DNA of 64,000 nucleotides, taken from contig NC_090320.1 of the NCBI RefSeq assembly GCF_040869045.1, positions 239,196,978 through 239,260,977 on the forward strand. The letters are read 5' to 3'. The position numbers and the translations under genes are program-made. Source of the DNA: Eurosta solidaginis. Lineage: Eukaryota > Arthropoda > Insecta > Diptera > Tephritidae. Shown here in pieces: positions 30,977-42,512 of the stretch. The notes below the pieces were generated by a model that was not told where the DNA came from, searched no databases, and was given only the letters and a program-made list of their open reading frames with translations. Position 1 is the first letter of the stretch; each line of letters starts with the position of its first letter.

Positions 30977-32921
30977 GGTTAGGTTAGGTTAAACTGGCCG
31001 GTCCATGAGGACCTCACATAGACTGATTGAGTCCGTAGTGTTACCAGAACTTTGTTTTAACGATCAAACTGAAAAACCCTATCAAAAACCAGGACCTAGG
31101 TTATAAAATAACTCCGTCCTCTTGGCAAATACTATAAGCTTCCTAGGATTTAAGCCACTTTCTGCTTCTAGATCTGACAGCTGTATCACTCCTAATAGCT
31201 GGAGTCCTAGCCTGGAAAGTGCAGGACACGAGCATAGAACGTGCTCGATCGTTTCCTCCTCCAACCCGCATTTCATACATCTGCTATCACTGACCAAGTC
31301 TATTTTAAAGGCATGTGTCGCCAGAAGGCAGTGTGCGGTCAGAACAGTACTCCCTTTTTAATGATAGAATCAACTTGGTTAGTCTAAGGTTGTAAAACCT
31401 ACACAAAATCTTCGACACTTTACAGCCCCGCACTTGAACCCACGCCTTTCCCGCTTGGTGGATCATGTGCACCTCTCGCCTTCTCTTAATCTCGCCCAGT
31501 CTAATCGGGACGTCTACGGAGCAAGCTTCAAGGGATGCGCCCTTTTTAGCTAGTTCGTCCGCTTTTTCATTCCCATCTATTCCCATATGCCCTGGGACCC
31601 AATATAGATGTATGCTTCTCCCTGTCCCGATTCTCTCCAGGGACTGCTTACACTCTAACCCGCATTTAGATGCTGTGCTATGCGAGATTATTGCCTTAAT
31701 TGCTGCTTGACTGTCAATATAAAAGTTAACACGGTTGCAGCTTAAGCTATTCTCTTCCAGGGTTTCTACTGCTTTGGTTACGGGTATTATTTCGCTTGGA
31801 AAATGCTACAGTAAACCCGGCAGCCTGTAGGATCTGCTTATTTCCGGATCAGCATAGTATACCACGGACCCTACTCCTTCCACTACTTTGGAACTATCTG
31901 TGTACACATGTATCGCCTCGTACGCCATTTGCGCACCCTTGCGCCAAACTTCCACGTCTATTGTGGCCTTAAGATCTCCCTCGAAACGCAGATAGGGAAT
32001 CAGGTAGTCTTTTCGTCTTGTGATTGATGACGCTATACTACTATGGCCATATGGTCGGCGCTCAAGCTGCCCCGAGGCACCGAGCCTGGTTGCAGTTGTT
32101 AATGCTATGTTCTTTGCTACCAGGTCTACAGGTGGAATGTGCAGAATGGCATACAGTGCAGCCGTCGGGGTTGTCTTCAGGGCTCCCGTAATGCTAAGAA
32201 TCGATAGTCTACAAACCCCCTCTAATTTTTTGAGGTATGTTGTTTTTTGTGTGGCTTTCCACCAAACATTCCATAGTATAGAATAGGGCTTACAATCGCT
32301 GTAAAAACCCAATGAGAAAGAGAGGGCGATAGGCCCCACGTACACTCCAGCTTTCTTTTACGTGCATAAAGTTCCGGTGAGGCCTTCTTCAGCCTCTCCT
32401 CCACGTTGAGCTTCCATGACAGCTTACTGTCTAGGATGATTCCTATATATTTTGTGCAAGGTTTTTCCTGTCAGGTCACCCCTCCTAACTTAGGCCTGGA
32501 CCAATTTGAGACCTTGTACCTCTTTGTAAACAAGACCATATCCGTCTTCTCCGCATTGACTTTCAACCCGACATTAGATGCCCAGGTATGAATATCCCGA
32601 AGCGCCCGATCCATCAAAGAACTTAACGTTGGTAGCTACTTTCCACTTATGACAATTGCAACGCCATCTGCGTAAGCCGTAAGTTTTACGGGTCCCTCAT
32701 CGAATCGTCTGAGCAGTTGGTTGATGATCAGCTTCCAGGTGATAGCACCCCTCCCTGGGCGTGCCCCTCTCCACTGATTTCGTGGCCTCGTACAATCCGC
32801 ATTGTGATGTAATCTTCCTGCAATTTAACATGCAGCCGATCGATCTGGTTAAGGCTGGATGTACTTTAATGTAATTTAAACCATCCATAATCGCCCATTT
32901 AGAAACATTATTGAAAACCTT
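30977..32921 (-). mobile_element. Jockey/LOA-type LINE, 5'-truncated, 10-bp target duplication
   Basis: CATCCCTCAA is present at both ends (30967-30976, 32922-32931). Minus-strand order: RT core from VSKWAIMDGLNYIKVHPALT and GTP[Q/R]xG-like block (32920-32700), the YADG site (about 32670), KYIGIILDSKLSWKLNVEER (about 32410), post-RT region (32300-31810), RNase H with YTDSSKVVEGVGSVVYY (about 31880), GNEKADELAKKGASLEA (about 31560), and a C-terminal CMKCGLEEETIEHVLCSCPA (about 31280). The 3' end is three TTAGG-like units next to the duplication instead of poly(A). Confidence 0.9.
31082..32921 (-). pseudogene. LINE ORF2 (RT, RNase H, CCHC), frameshifted
   Basis: The encoded enzyme would reverse-transcribe element RNA at a nicked target. 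The expected YADD site reads YADG, so the second catalytic Asp is lost. The RT is split over three frames (32697-32924, about 32406-32690, 31806-32404). RNase H is split between 31806-31900 and 31305-31590. The endonuclease and all of ORF1 are missing through 5' truncation. The reading direction and order agree with jockey-clade elements carrying RNase H, such as LOA. Confidence 0.85.
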
Positions 32922-32931
32922 CATCCCTCAA

Positions 32932-33735
32932 AGACATAACATAAATTTAGGCGCAAAGCGGTAAACTACAAGCGCAGAATTCTATCAGACATATCCATCA
33001 AGTATTACCACAAAAATGCACCTTGTGTACATACAAAAAAGTCAGTCGCGCGAGAGCTGCCTTCACCGCACCCCCGGTTACTACCAACATGCACCGCCTG
33101 AAAGTATACATACAACAAAGCCCACAAAAAAATTAAATGTCAAAACATTCATTGATAGAACGAAAAACATGGGTTGAGGGATATAGGAAGACTTAAAAAA
33201 TGCAACAAATGTCCAATACGACAAATTTAACAACAACAACACTTGAAAATTCGAGAGTGTGCAAAATAAATTGAAAAGTTGCTATAAAAACAATTTTGCG
33301 ATTCCCAGTCGTTTCGAGTGCGACCAAGAAAGTTTTTGAAGTTCTTGAAAAATAAATATTTGTTGGTCTTCTTTTTCCTTCTTTATTCCAATCTGGCATG
33401 GTTGTTTGATTTTATTCTCTTTTTTTTTTTTTTGTTTTTCCACTTTAGTTGTTATTTTCTTTGGCGTGTCACTCGAAAATTTCAGCACTTCGTGGTACGC
33501 CCGAATATTTGTTTTTTTACTTAGCTTTAAATTTTTTTTATTTTTTTTTTGCTGCTCTTGTTCAGTGTACATCGCATTATTGGAATTGCTGTAACTTTCG
33601 CGTTTCCGCATTTTTTCATATTGTTAATAAAAGCAAGTTTCGAAAAAATTGTATTGTTTTTGTTGGTTTGGTATTAGCAATTTTTGAAGTCGAAATATTT
33701 GATACATTTACATTTACTACACTGGAAACAATTTT
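32932..33735. other. No supported gene
   Basis: T-rich and A-rich runs around 33418-33552 produce several Phe/Lys-rich frames on both strands (33282-33611 minus, 33449-33739 plus). No domain, splice pattern or repeat family identified. Confidence 0.4.
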
Positions 33736-33737
33736 GT

Positions 33738-34970
33738 AATAAACTAGCAAACCCGCCAAACGGTGTCCTGCCCGAACTTTGGTTTATCTGTATAATTTTA
33801 AGAAAACTTTTATTCAATCCTTCTGTCCCCTCTACCATTTCTTATTCCACTTCCACTCACAGTAATTCTTTATCTGTGCTTTTCCTGCCACTTCCTCACT
33901 TGCTCCATTTCTTTCACTCTTATTTTATAACTGTCTATTCATCGCCCTCCCTTCTTTATTTTCTTTCCATCTACTTCTACGTCTTTGCCTTCTCTTTCCA
34001 CTAAGCCTTATCTACGTTTCTCATTTCCATCTGTAGCTTCTCTTTATCTTCCTCTTTTAATTCCTCTACCGCTTCCTATCTCCGCAGCGGTGGGGTGTAG
34101 TGTTCTCGCCTAACGCACTGAAGGGTCTTGGTTCAAGTACCGGCAAAAGCAATACAAAAGTGCTTCAGAAACATTTTATTTAATAAGAAAAAAATTTTAA
34201 GCGGAATCGCCCCTCGGTAATGCTTTGGCGAACACTCCGAGTTTACTTTTGCCAAGAAAACCTTCTCTGCGAAATTCGTCTACCTTGCAGATACCGTTCG
34301 GAATCAGAGTTAACTCTTCTTCTTCCTCTTACTCCTACTTCTGCTCTTTCATTTAGTCTTATTCTAACTATTAATACTCATCTGATTACTCTTACTCGTA
34401 CCATTATTCTTACTTTAGCTCTTACTATTGCTCTTACTTTTACTATTTCTCTTACTCTAATTATTTCATCGACTGTTACTGTTACTGTTACTTTTAATAT
34501 TACTGTTGCTGTTACTGTTACTGTTACTGTTCCCGTTTCTGTTACTGTTACTGCTACTGTTACCGTAACTGTTACTGTTACTGCTACCATTACTCTTACT
34601 CTTACACTTACTCTTACTATTGCTCTTACTCTTGCTCCTATCGTTACATTTACTCATTCTCCTTCTCTTACTCTCACTCTTTCACTTCCTCTTAATCTGT
34701 TCTACTCTAACTCTTACTCTTTAATCTTACCCCTCCTCTTACTCTTACACTTACCCTAACTCTTGCTCTTACTCTTACTCCTATCGTTACTCTTACTCCA
34801 ACTCTTCCTCTTACTCTTATTTTCACACTTACTCTTACTCTCACTCTTGCACTTCCTCTTAATCTTACACCTGTCCTTACTCTTACTCTAACTATTTCTA
34901 TAACTCTTACCCTCCCTCCTTATTTTACTCTTACTCTACCTCTTTTTTTATTTTTTCTCCATTACTACTC
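33738..34970 (+). mobile_element. CTAGCAAACCCG repeat element with SINE-like insert and hexanucleotide array
   Basis: The head AACTAGCAAACCCGCC and TTTGGTTTATCTGTATAA matches the head at 28032. 33800-34080 is a pyrimidine-rich tract. 34083-34320 is a diverged tRNA-SINE-like unit with B-box-like GGTTCAAGTACC, CGCCCCTCGGTAATGC and CTTGCAGATACCGTTCGGA, parallel to 29695-30058. 34326-34960 is a long array of CTTACT/TTACTG hexamers. The 179-codon frame 34220-34759 reads Thr-Leu/Thr-Val repeats because of the hexamers and is not a gene. Confidence 0.65.
34326..34960. repeat. (TTACTG/CTTACT)n hexanucleotide array
   Basis: About 630 bp of imperfect hexamers. The purest TTACTG stretch is at about 34465-34590; CTTACT variants surround it on both sides. 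Being a multiple of three, the array keeps frames open on both strands (Thr-Val/Thr-Leu on plus; Val-Thr or Ser-Asn on minus). Confidence 0.95.
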
Positions 34971-35418
34971 CCTCTAACTTTCTAGTTACCGCAGCTTTTA
35001 TTCATTCATTTTAATTTTTTTGAATGTAAGAACTTTTCCATATATTCTCTAACGAAAAATAAAACCGCAGCCAATACTGAGTCAGCTTGTTGGTGCAGTC
35101 CTTGACATTCGCCGCCATTCATAAATCACGAATTCCACTCTAAGCCATTTAACTTTTCAAGTTTGTTGCGCTAAGCAAAACAGCTCGAGTAATTGTAAAC
35201 AAAAAATAATTCACAACAACAGTTACAAGAATAACAAACTGTGCCGTCGAAGCTCCAACTTAAGCAGGAAACTAACATATGCAAAACAAGTTAAAACAAG
35301 TAAAGAAAAATAAAAGAAAAATAACAAAACCCAAAAAGGGAAAAGAAAACATGGGTCCTCAAGGAAATCACTGGAAATGGCAAAGACATAACATATGAGT
35401 AGGCGCCGATAGTACTTA
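34971..35418. other. No supported gene
   Basis: Unassigned, A-rich after 35170. It ends at the left terminus of the CACTA-like element. Confidence 0.4.
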
Positions 35419-38400
35419 CACTCAGAGAAAAATTGCATTTTAAAATCAAAAATAAAATTTTTATTTTTAATATGCACGTTTTTAACGAGGACATTATTAT
35501 TTTAAAAATGAAGATTTTCAAAACAAATCAAAATATTTTTAAATTAAATATGTCATTTTTAAAATTAAAGTGTATTTTAGATTTTAAAATGTTTCATATT
35601 TGAATTAATAATGTTGCATTTTTAATTCTAATATTGACATATTCATTTTAAAAATTGCGTGCGATTACAACGTTCCATACTTGAATCAAAAATGTACCAC
35701 TTTAGTTCAAACATAAACGTCTTTATTTTAAACATGTTCATATTTAAAAGTATGGCTCATGCATAAGTAAGCAGTTTGCTGAGTTTAGTTGATTTTATTT
35801 GCTGTCCGTTCTGACAAAAAAATTTATTTTGTGGATTTTGCTTGATATATTGTCAACAAAATGAACAACTCGTTGCAAATTGATGATTTTATTTATAATT
35901 TCGAGAACGTGGAATCTGAAGAAGTGTGTACAAATTTAAAAGGAGTAGTTGTTACTACCACACAAATTGTTGACAATCAGGATGAGGAGAAGTTGGTAGA
36001 GCTGCTGAAAGAGTTTGATTTGGTCGACGTTTTGCCATTCCTAAAAGGTGAGTAATTACTTAACAAATAAATATTTGTATCGAGCTAATAACTTGCTATT
36101 ATTACATATATCTGACAACGACCTGCAGCTTCGCAGATAACTTTCAGAAGCCTGCAATTTCTAAAGGCTGCTGACCTACAGGAAGCCATTCCGCCGCTGG
36201 GTCTACGTGTAGAGTTTAGAGAGAAATTATTTATTTGGAAGAAAAAAGAGGTGCGTATGTACATTGGTAAATTCTTAAAAAATCTTTATCCGTTCACATA
36301 TTTTATTTTGTTAATAGTATGGAATAGATGATGAAACCATGTCGATGCCAAGCAAAGTAACTGAATGGTTACAAAGTAATAACTTTATGCCGTCAAGTCA
36401 ATCATCTTCTTCGCCTCACTGTCTCAATAAAGTAAGTTTAATAAATTATTTTCGATCTAAATACCCCTAATAACTATCCTTTCTTGAACAAGGATTTACT
36501 AAGTTTACTCCAAAAAACTTGCAAGGGGAAGCTTTTATTAGAATCCTACAAAAAAAAATCAACATTTGACCAACAGAAACCGTGACGACCTCATAAGCAT
36601 AGTTATTGACGAAGTTATAGCAAATGGCATTATACTAAAAGCCAAGGATTTTGCAAATTTGCTCGAGCAGATTATAAATCTCTTTCCAAACGAAAATGGT
36701 GCTCGGGTAATACATTTATTATAAAATTGATTAAAAAATATAACTAATTCTGCCACCTGTTTTTCTAATTTGCCAGGAATACTATTATATTCCGCGCAAG
36801 GGTAAAAAATGCCCTAGTGGAAAGTTATATGGGAAATATGTTAACCAACGCAGTAAGAAAAGGAAGAGCATGTGCTTTGAGCAAAACACACCATCACCTG
36901 CTAGTGATAATACTGGGGCCCCCACCGAAAATGACGAAGTTCCTGAAATTGATGTTACTATATGTAGAGCATTGAAAACATCTCTCAGTAGAATCATTGC
37001 TGATTGGAATGAAGTCAAAGATAAATGGCAAAAAACATTTAACTTGAGACAGAATGACTTAAAAGAACTAACAAATATTGATTTTCTCCAAACCTGGCCG
37101 AAATATACTGATTCGCGGGCTCCTGAACTGGTAACTATGAAAATACATACATACATACTTAGTTTGAATTTCCCAGCAACACATCCACACATTGCAGATA
37201 TACCTTGATTTTAAAATCATGTATCCTGGTAAGGAGAATTGTTTTTATTCGAAATGGGAAATTTTTACCAAAAAAATACAACGCTTTTATGAAGTTAATA
37301 TACACAACGATTTTTGCAAGCAGCTCTTTTCTTTCGCTAAAGCTTCAACGAAAAAAGGTACATAAACGCTGATCAAGTGTAATGAAACAAAAACAAAACA
37401 CTACAAAATCCATGCGCTTACGTTAATTTATGTTTTTTTTTTAGATACACAAGACTACATTCTTACAACGCTTCTAAATGGAGTTCTTCCACCTTCGTCG
37501 AGGTTTCAAAGTTCGTGCGGGAAAATAAGGAAAAAGGCCACAATATCAGACGCACAAGAAAGCTTTGTTTTGCTATTAACTTCAATCAACGATTACGAAA
37601 GAAAAATTACTGAGTTAATAAGTATGTACTACTCTGTAGGAATGACAATACAGCCTTTCATAATTGTCGAAGGAATAGTTGAGGAAGATATTATAGGATT
37701 TTATATATATTTTGATAAAACATTATATAAATTTGTTCAATCATTCAATTCTAAGAGATTCTGTCGTGTTTGCACTAGAACAAAAGACCAAATGAGAAGC
37801 GATGTATCAGAGGAGCAAGAAGCTTCGAGAAATGAAGAGAACTATTACAAAGACATCAGAAAATAATTATCAGGAAACAGGAATAAGGGAAGTTTGCGTT
37901 TTTGATAACTTAAAATATTTTAGTGTGACTGAAAATTTTACATTTGATTTAATGCATGATGTTTTCGAAGGAGTTTGCATATATGATGTTTGTAATGTTT
38001 TGCTAAATTTGATTAAAGACGAAGTCATAACACTCGATATTATTAACAGTAGAAAACAATTTTTTCAGTTTGGCGAAATAGAAATAGGCAATAAATCTCC
38101 CCCTTTAGAAGCCGGAAGATTAAGTAATTATAATTTAAAAATGTCCGCATCTGAAGTGGCATGTTTTATTCATTTTTTACCCCTAATTGATAGGCGACTT
38201 AATACCACGCGATAACGAGCACTGGAAGTTTTTTTTAATTTTAACGCAAATAATAGAATACATATTAAAACCTCAAATAGCTACTGAAGAGCTGGTTGTC
38301 TTGGAAGAGCTAATTAAATCGCATCACTCTATTCATATTCGGCTTTTTGGGACATTAAAGCCCAAACATCATTTTCTTGTGCACTACCCCACAGATATTA

Positions 38401-39622
38401 AAAACTGCGGACCTCTTAAATATATTTGGAGTATGCGTTTCGAAGCGAAGCATAAAGAAGCTAAAGTATATTTTAACAGCATTACTTCGAGAGTTAATCC
38501 TCCATATTCTATAGCAATAAAGTCAAGTATAAAATTTTCTAAATTTTTGTTAGATAATGAAAAATCATTTGAATCAATTATTAGTTATAAAAGCTATGAA
38601 ATTCTAGATTTAACAAAAGAGGAATTTTTTTTAAAAATAAATATCAATCAACCCATTAATTTTAAAACTGTAATGTTGTTAAATGAAGTACATTATGAAG
38701 GCACTTATTATAAAAGCAATTATTATTTATGTTCTCACAATAATTCTGAATTATTCAAAATTAAATCATTTCTGTATCAAAATAATAATCTTTATATTAT
38801 ATGCTATCCTATATATATTAAAAACTTCGACCAACATTTTCATTCCTATGAAGTTGGCTTGAAAGAAGACGTTTTAAAAGTTATAAATATATCTATGTTT
38901 ACAAGTCAACCATTACATTTATATTCTATAAATAATGGCAAAACATACGCAATACCAAAATATCTTTAAACGTTGTATTTATCATGTATTTATTCTGTAA
39001 CAAAACAATAGACATGTGATGTTTTGATCAGTTTTGATTATCTTAACTTGTTTGAATAATACACATAACTTTATTATATATAAATATATATGTAGCTCAT
39101 TTCATTTAAATGCCGAATTTAATATGATAAAATTATAATAAGGCATTTTTGATAGTACGATTTTAGATTTAAGTTTTTGATTATAACTAACAATTTTTGT
39201 ATGGCTTAAAAAATGTGAATAAATAAAGTGTGGTGAAGTCGAAAAAGTAAAATGTTTCATTATCAAAACGAATACGTGCATTTTTAATTCAACAATTTAG
39301 GTATTTGATTCGATATAACTCATATTTGATTTAAATATAAATATTTTTAAATCAAATGCGTTTGTTATTTAAATTAACAAAACCCATGCTTGAATCAAAA
39401 AGGAAAATTTTTAAATTAAATGTGATCATTTTTGATTCAAAATCGTGATGTATTTAAAATGAAATTGGAAAATGTTTAAATCAAATATCTTTTTACTTGA
39501 TTTTACAACTTTATAATGCACATTTTTAAAATAAAAATTTTCATATTTACGTCACTTTTAAATACGTTTTTGCTTGGATTAAGCACGTTTTCATTGATTT
39601 TACAATGTTTTTTCCCTGAGTG
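35419..39622 (+). mobile_element. CACTA-like (CMC) DNA transposon, 4.2 kb, internally rearranged
   Basis: Left end CACTCAGAGAAAAATTGC; right end, read inward, CACTCAGGGAAAAAACATTG, continuing with TTTTAAAATCAA-like text on the left. CACT termini fit the CMC/CACTA group. Both subterminal regions (35440-35760 and 39240-39610) are packed with variants of TTTTTAAATnAAA and TTGATTnAAAA, a subterminal repeat pattern seen in CACTA elements. No target duplication is obvious (left flank TTA, right flank AAG). The interior holds one multi-exon gene on plus (35861-38969). Its transposase lacks the N-terminal half, so this copy is probably non-autonomous. Confidence 0.72.
35861..38969 (+). pseudogene. 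SAM-domain protein joined to CACTA-like transposase C-terminal half; 7 exons
   Basis: Exons by frame and GT-AG sites: 35861-36047, 36129-36250, 36318-36431, 36493-36706, 36777-37130, 37198-37357, 37445-38969. Residues about 38-105 form a SAM-like domain (LLKEFDLVDVLPFLK, AADLQEAIPPLGLRVEFREK). Exons 5-7 carry an uncharacterised part with YYYIPRKGKKCPSGKLYGKY and TIQPFIIVEG. At about 37740 the text passes to transposase: FCRVCTRTKDQMRSD, FDLMHDVFEGVCIYD, MSASEVACFIHFLPL, LKPKHHFLVHYP, GPLKYIWSMRFEAKHKEAK. The GPxxYxWxMxFE motif parallels that of plant CACTA transposases. 1-nt frameshifts lie in exon 4 and near 37862 and 38190. The upstream catalytic part is absent. Confidence 0.72.
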
Positions 39623-40105
39623 AAGCATATCAACGCAAGCGCGTAAGCAACTCACGCACTTTCTTACAGCATATGAATAATATTACATACTTTAGATAAC
39701 AGGTACAGGAAACAGAGACGCGTAAAAGAACGCTGCAAAAAGGGGAGAAAGGAAGATCTACTTCGCTGACCCTAGATGTGAAAACGCCTTCGACTCATAT
39801 ACGTACTCTTGTCCACCACTACCAATGCCGACAGACTTGATACTACGAGCACTACTTGGATTAGAATGTGGATGTCCAAAAAAATTTTAAATCTAGAAAG
39901 TAGAACATGAGCAAAAGGTCTTTACATTTATTCTGTCATAGGAAGAAGGAGGAAGTATAGGATGAAAAATTCCTATCTCTAGGGAAATAAGATTGGAGGT
40001 GCATTGTGGGTATACTTACATTAAACTGCATTCTGGCGTCATGTGCTCTTAAAATAACTCTAGTCAAAGACCGCACATTTAGGCCCAAGCTGGTTAGGGG
40101 GTTTA
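39623..40105. other. No supported gene
   Basis: Flank of the CACTA-like element; no long frame and no repeat recognised. Confidence 0.4.
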
Positions 40106-40335
40106 GAATATAACCGCTGCCGGTATACCTGTCGTAAGAGGCGACTAAAATACCGAATTGATTTAAGGGGCTGTGAAGCGCAACTTTTTCAAGGGTTTCC
40201 CTGTTTCTTTAACAGCCGAGGATCTGGCAACCCCAAGTTCCGCATGGATCTAGCGTGTGGGAGGACAGTTATGGCCCAGAAGGTTTCATGTGGTCATACC
40301 AAATCGAGATGGTCGGGCTAGTACCTTGATGATGA
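40106..40335 (+). mobile_element. SINE-like repeat (GTAAGAGGCGACTAAAATACCG family)
   Basis: Begins TTAGGGGGTTTAGAATATAA and contains TGTCGTAAGAGGCGACTAAA, a short hairpin (GTCG...CGAC), then GATGGTCGGGCTAGTACCTT, ending in GATGATGATAATAATAA. AAGCTG occurs at both edges (about 40099 and 40340) as a possible short target duplication. It matches the minus-strand copy at 43759-44003 over its length. Confidence 0.7.
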
Positions 40336-42440
40336 TAATAATAAGCTGTATGAGCTTTACGCAGATTTGAAGTTAATGCATCGAATAAAATCCTAAAAGC
40401 TACGCTGTTTAAGCCATATTATGCGAATGAAAGAAGAAGCCCCGGTCAAGAAATTATTTCAATCGACGCCGCGGATTGGAAGCTCCACAAAAATGTTTCG
40501 AATGGCAACACTGTCCCAGCTATGCACAAAAATATCACTCATACGCCACGGTGTACTTTTGAAATTTCTCTCACATTCTCATCATTTCGACATTGTCACA
40601 TTGCCATATGTACTTATGTCCTCTCCTTTGTGGGCTGCTTTTTGTTTGTTCTTATTTTTACCGCTGCGCTTTGCTTCACTTCGATTCACATTCCATATTA
40701 CATTTTCCTACCCAATTAATAAGTAATTTCCTGTCCATATTCATTTCCGTCCTGTTTTGCGCTGCTTTGCGATTTTTCAATATTTAAAACCTGTTTCCAA
40801 TAATGATGAACAGACCAAAATAAAAATGAAAAAGAAAAAAATATAAAATATAATATTAAAACAACAACGATAATGGTAAGACTGTCCCAGCTGAATTCAT
40901 TCGTTAAAAACACACACGCACATACACATACGAGCTAACGTGTAGTCATAAGGATAATCAGATATTCATTTTCATATATGAGGAAGGAAATTATTTCGCT
41001 GCTGTGACAGTTTTTCCATTTGTAATTCACAATCTTTCATACATACGGTCATAGGTAGCTTCACATAATCACGCACATACGTTCCGGTCCATTTGTATTC
41101 TTATAAAAACATTTGCATTTCGTGCACTTGCGTTTGTTTGTGATATGGGCGTATGTAGGTGGGAATTGAGTGGGGTGGCTGGATCACTCAAATGCCACTT
41201 TCTGAGCATATTAGACATTACGGCTATGTACGGCATTAATTAACACGACTCCCGTTACAGATACCGACCTACATTGATGGGATTACTCGTCTTCCATGGC
41301 CCTTTGTACTTAATGAGTTTTCGGTCCTTCATGGCCGAAATCTTGGTTACACTCCGGCAGATAAAACAGGTGTTTCCTTGCGCATTCCGCGAAGTTATTA
41401 GCTTTTGCCTTAAATTGTTGAACCCTGATTCACTGACTTCCTAACCCTGCACTCCACGAACTCCCAGCTCAGTGAAACATCAATTGTGTACCCGCTAGTA
41501 AGATCTCTGAAATGCATGTGAGATGCACCTGAGGTGTACCACCGTTTGTTGTACTGCTTCATTGGCACTATTCGCTCAAGATTGTTTCCTCTTTGAAGAA
41601 GTGCTATCAAAGGTGCTGTCGTCAGGTTGCTGTCTCTAAGCTGTAAGCTTTACAAATCTACAACTAATTTGTGCTAGCTTGAAACAATGTATTTATAAAA
41701 TAATAATATGTACAGCGCCCTCTGGTTTCGGTTGTTCCGATTTGGTGTAGAATTTCTGTTGCCGTTAGGGTAGGTTAAGTTAAGAGCGCGTGCATTGGAA
41801 TTACCACACCTCCACTCGTAGATAATTTTGTCCATTGTGAGTGCCCTCAGTGTTTGCCGGTTGGTGGCGCATTCGTCCAAACAGATTACTTCCTATTAGT
41901 CCTCAACGAACCCCCTGCTTATTTTATGAACTTATATAGAAGTGAAAGATCTAACTTCACAACCTCTGCTAGACTTTCGAAAAACCATGCACCGCGACAT
42001 CTGAGTCGTATTTTTTACAGTCCTGGACATCACCAAAGAAATTGATAGATCAACTTCTCTTCTCCCTCGGACAGCTTCTGCAACATCCCTCTTGTTGGAC
42101 CCGACAGTCGGAGCATCAATTCAACGTCCTGTGATGACACCCTCAAGCTCTTTCACTGCACGTTTGTTGAGCTTGGGAGGAAGTTAGTTCCTTTCCTATC
42201 CAAATTTGGCCAGAAGGACCTTGAGATCTCGCAACCATCCCATATTGCGTCTTTGCGAAAGGCAACGACTTGGATGCTCCGTCCCCACGAGATCTAACTC
42301 TTCACAACGTACAGTCAATTTTGACACTTCAGGTTTCTAGTAAGCCCAAAAATTCATTAGGTCTGATCAAGAATGTCACATATGGCTGTCTAAAAACCAA
42401 AGTCCAAAGTGTAAGCCTAATAAGGTTTAGCAACTAATTA
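40336..42440. other. Unassigned DNA, no supported gene
   Basis: Frames at 40421-40726, 41410-41610 (minus) and 41674-41880 (minus) show no family motif. Parts of 41860-42320 have the base composition of an old retroelement, but I could not read a domain. AATTGTGTACC-type and GGTAGGTTAAGTTAAG text appear without clear repeat ends. Confidence 0.35.
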
Positions 42441-42459
42441 ATAAGCAGTGACCTCTCCA

Positions 42460-42512
42460 AGGGGCTCGAACCCAAGTCGCGTCGGGAGGATAGTTCATTT
42501 GGCAACCGTCAG
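42460..42512 (-). repeat. tRNA-like promoter boxes (possible SINE head)
   Basis: On the minus strand TTGCCAAATGAAC (A-box-like, about 42504-42492) is followed about 20 nt later by GGGTTCGAGCCCC (42475-42462), a good B box with a GGGTTCGAGCCC stem-loop. I cannot fold a full tRNA with acceptor and anticodon stems, so I treat it as a SINE or tRNA-like remnant next to the LINE fragment. Confidence 0.35.

Noticed and set aside
30967..30995. TTAGG-like repeats as an interstitial telomere
   Set aside because: Only three units, placed exactly at the 3' end of a LINE beside its target duplication; better read as the element's tail.
33282..33739. Lys/Phe-rich frames on both strands
   Set aside because: They come from long A and T runs.
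34220..34759. 179-codon frame rich in Thr-Leu and Thr-Val
   Set aside because: It is produced by a (CTTACT/TTACTG) hexamer array, which keeps frames open on both strands; there is no domain or start context.
35419..35423. A target-site duplication for the CACTA-like element
   Set aside because: Left flank TTA and right flank AAG do not match for 2 or 3 bp; I report the element on its ends and coding content only.
41410..41610. 66-codon minus frame in otherwise unassigned DNA, considered as a host exon
   Set aside because: No homologous family recognised, no clear splice sites, and surrounding frames are broken.
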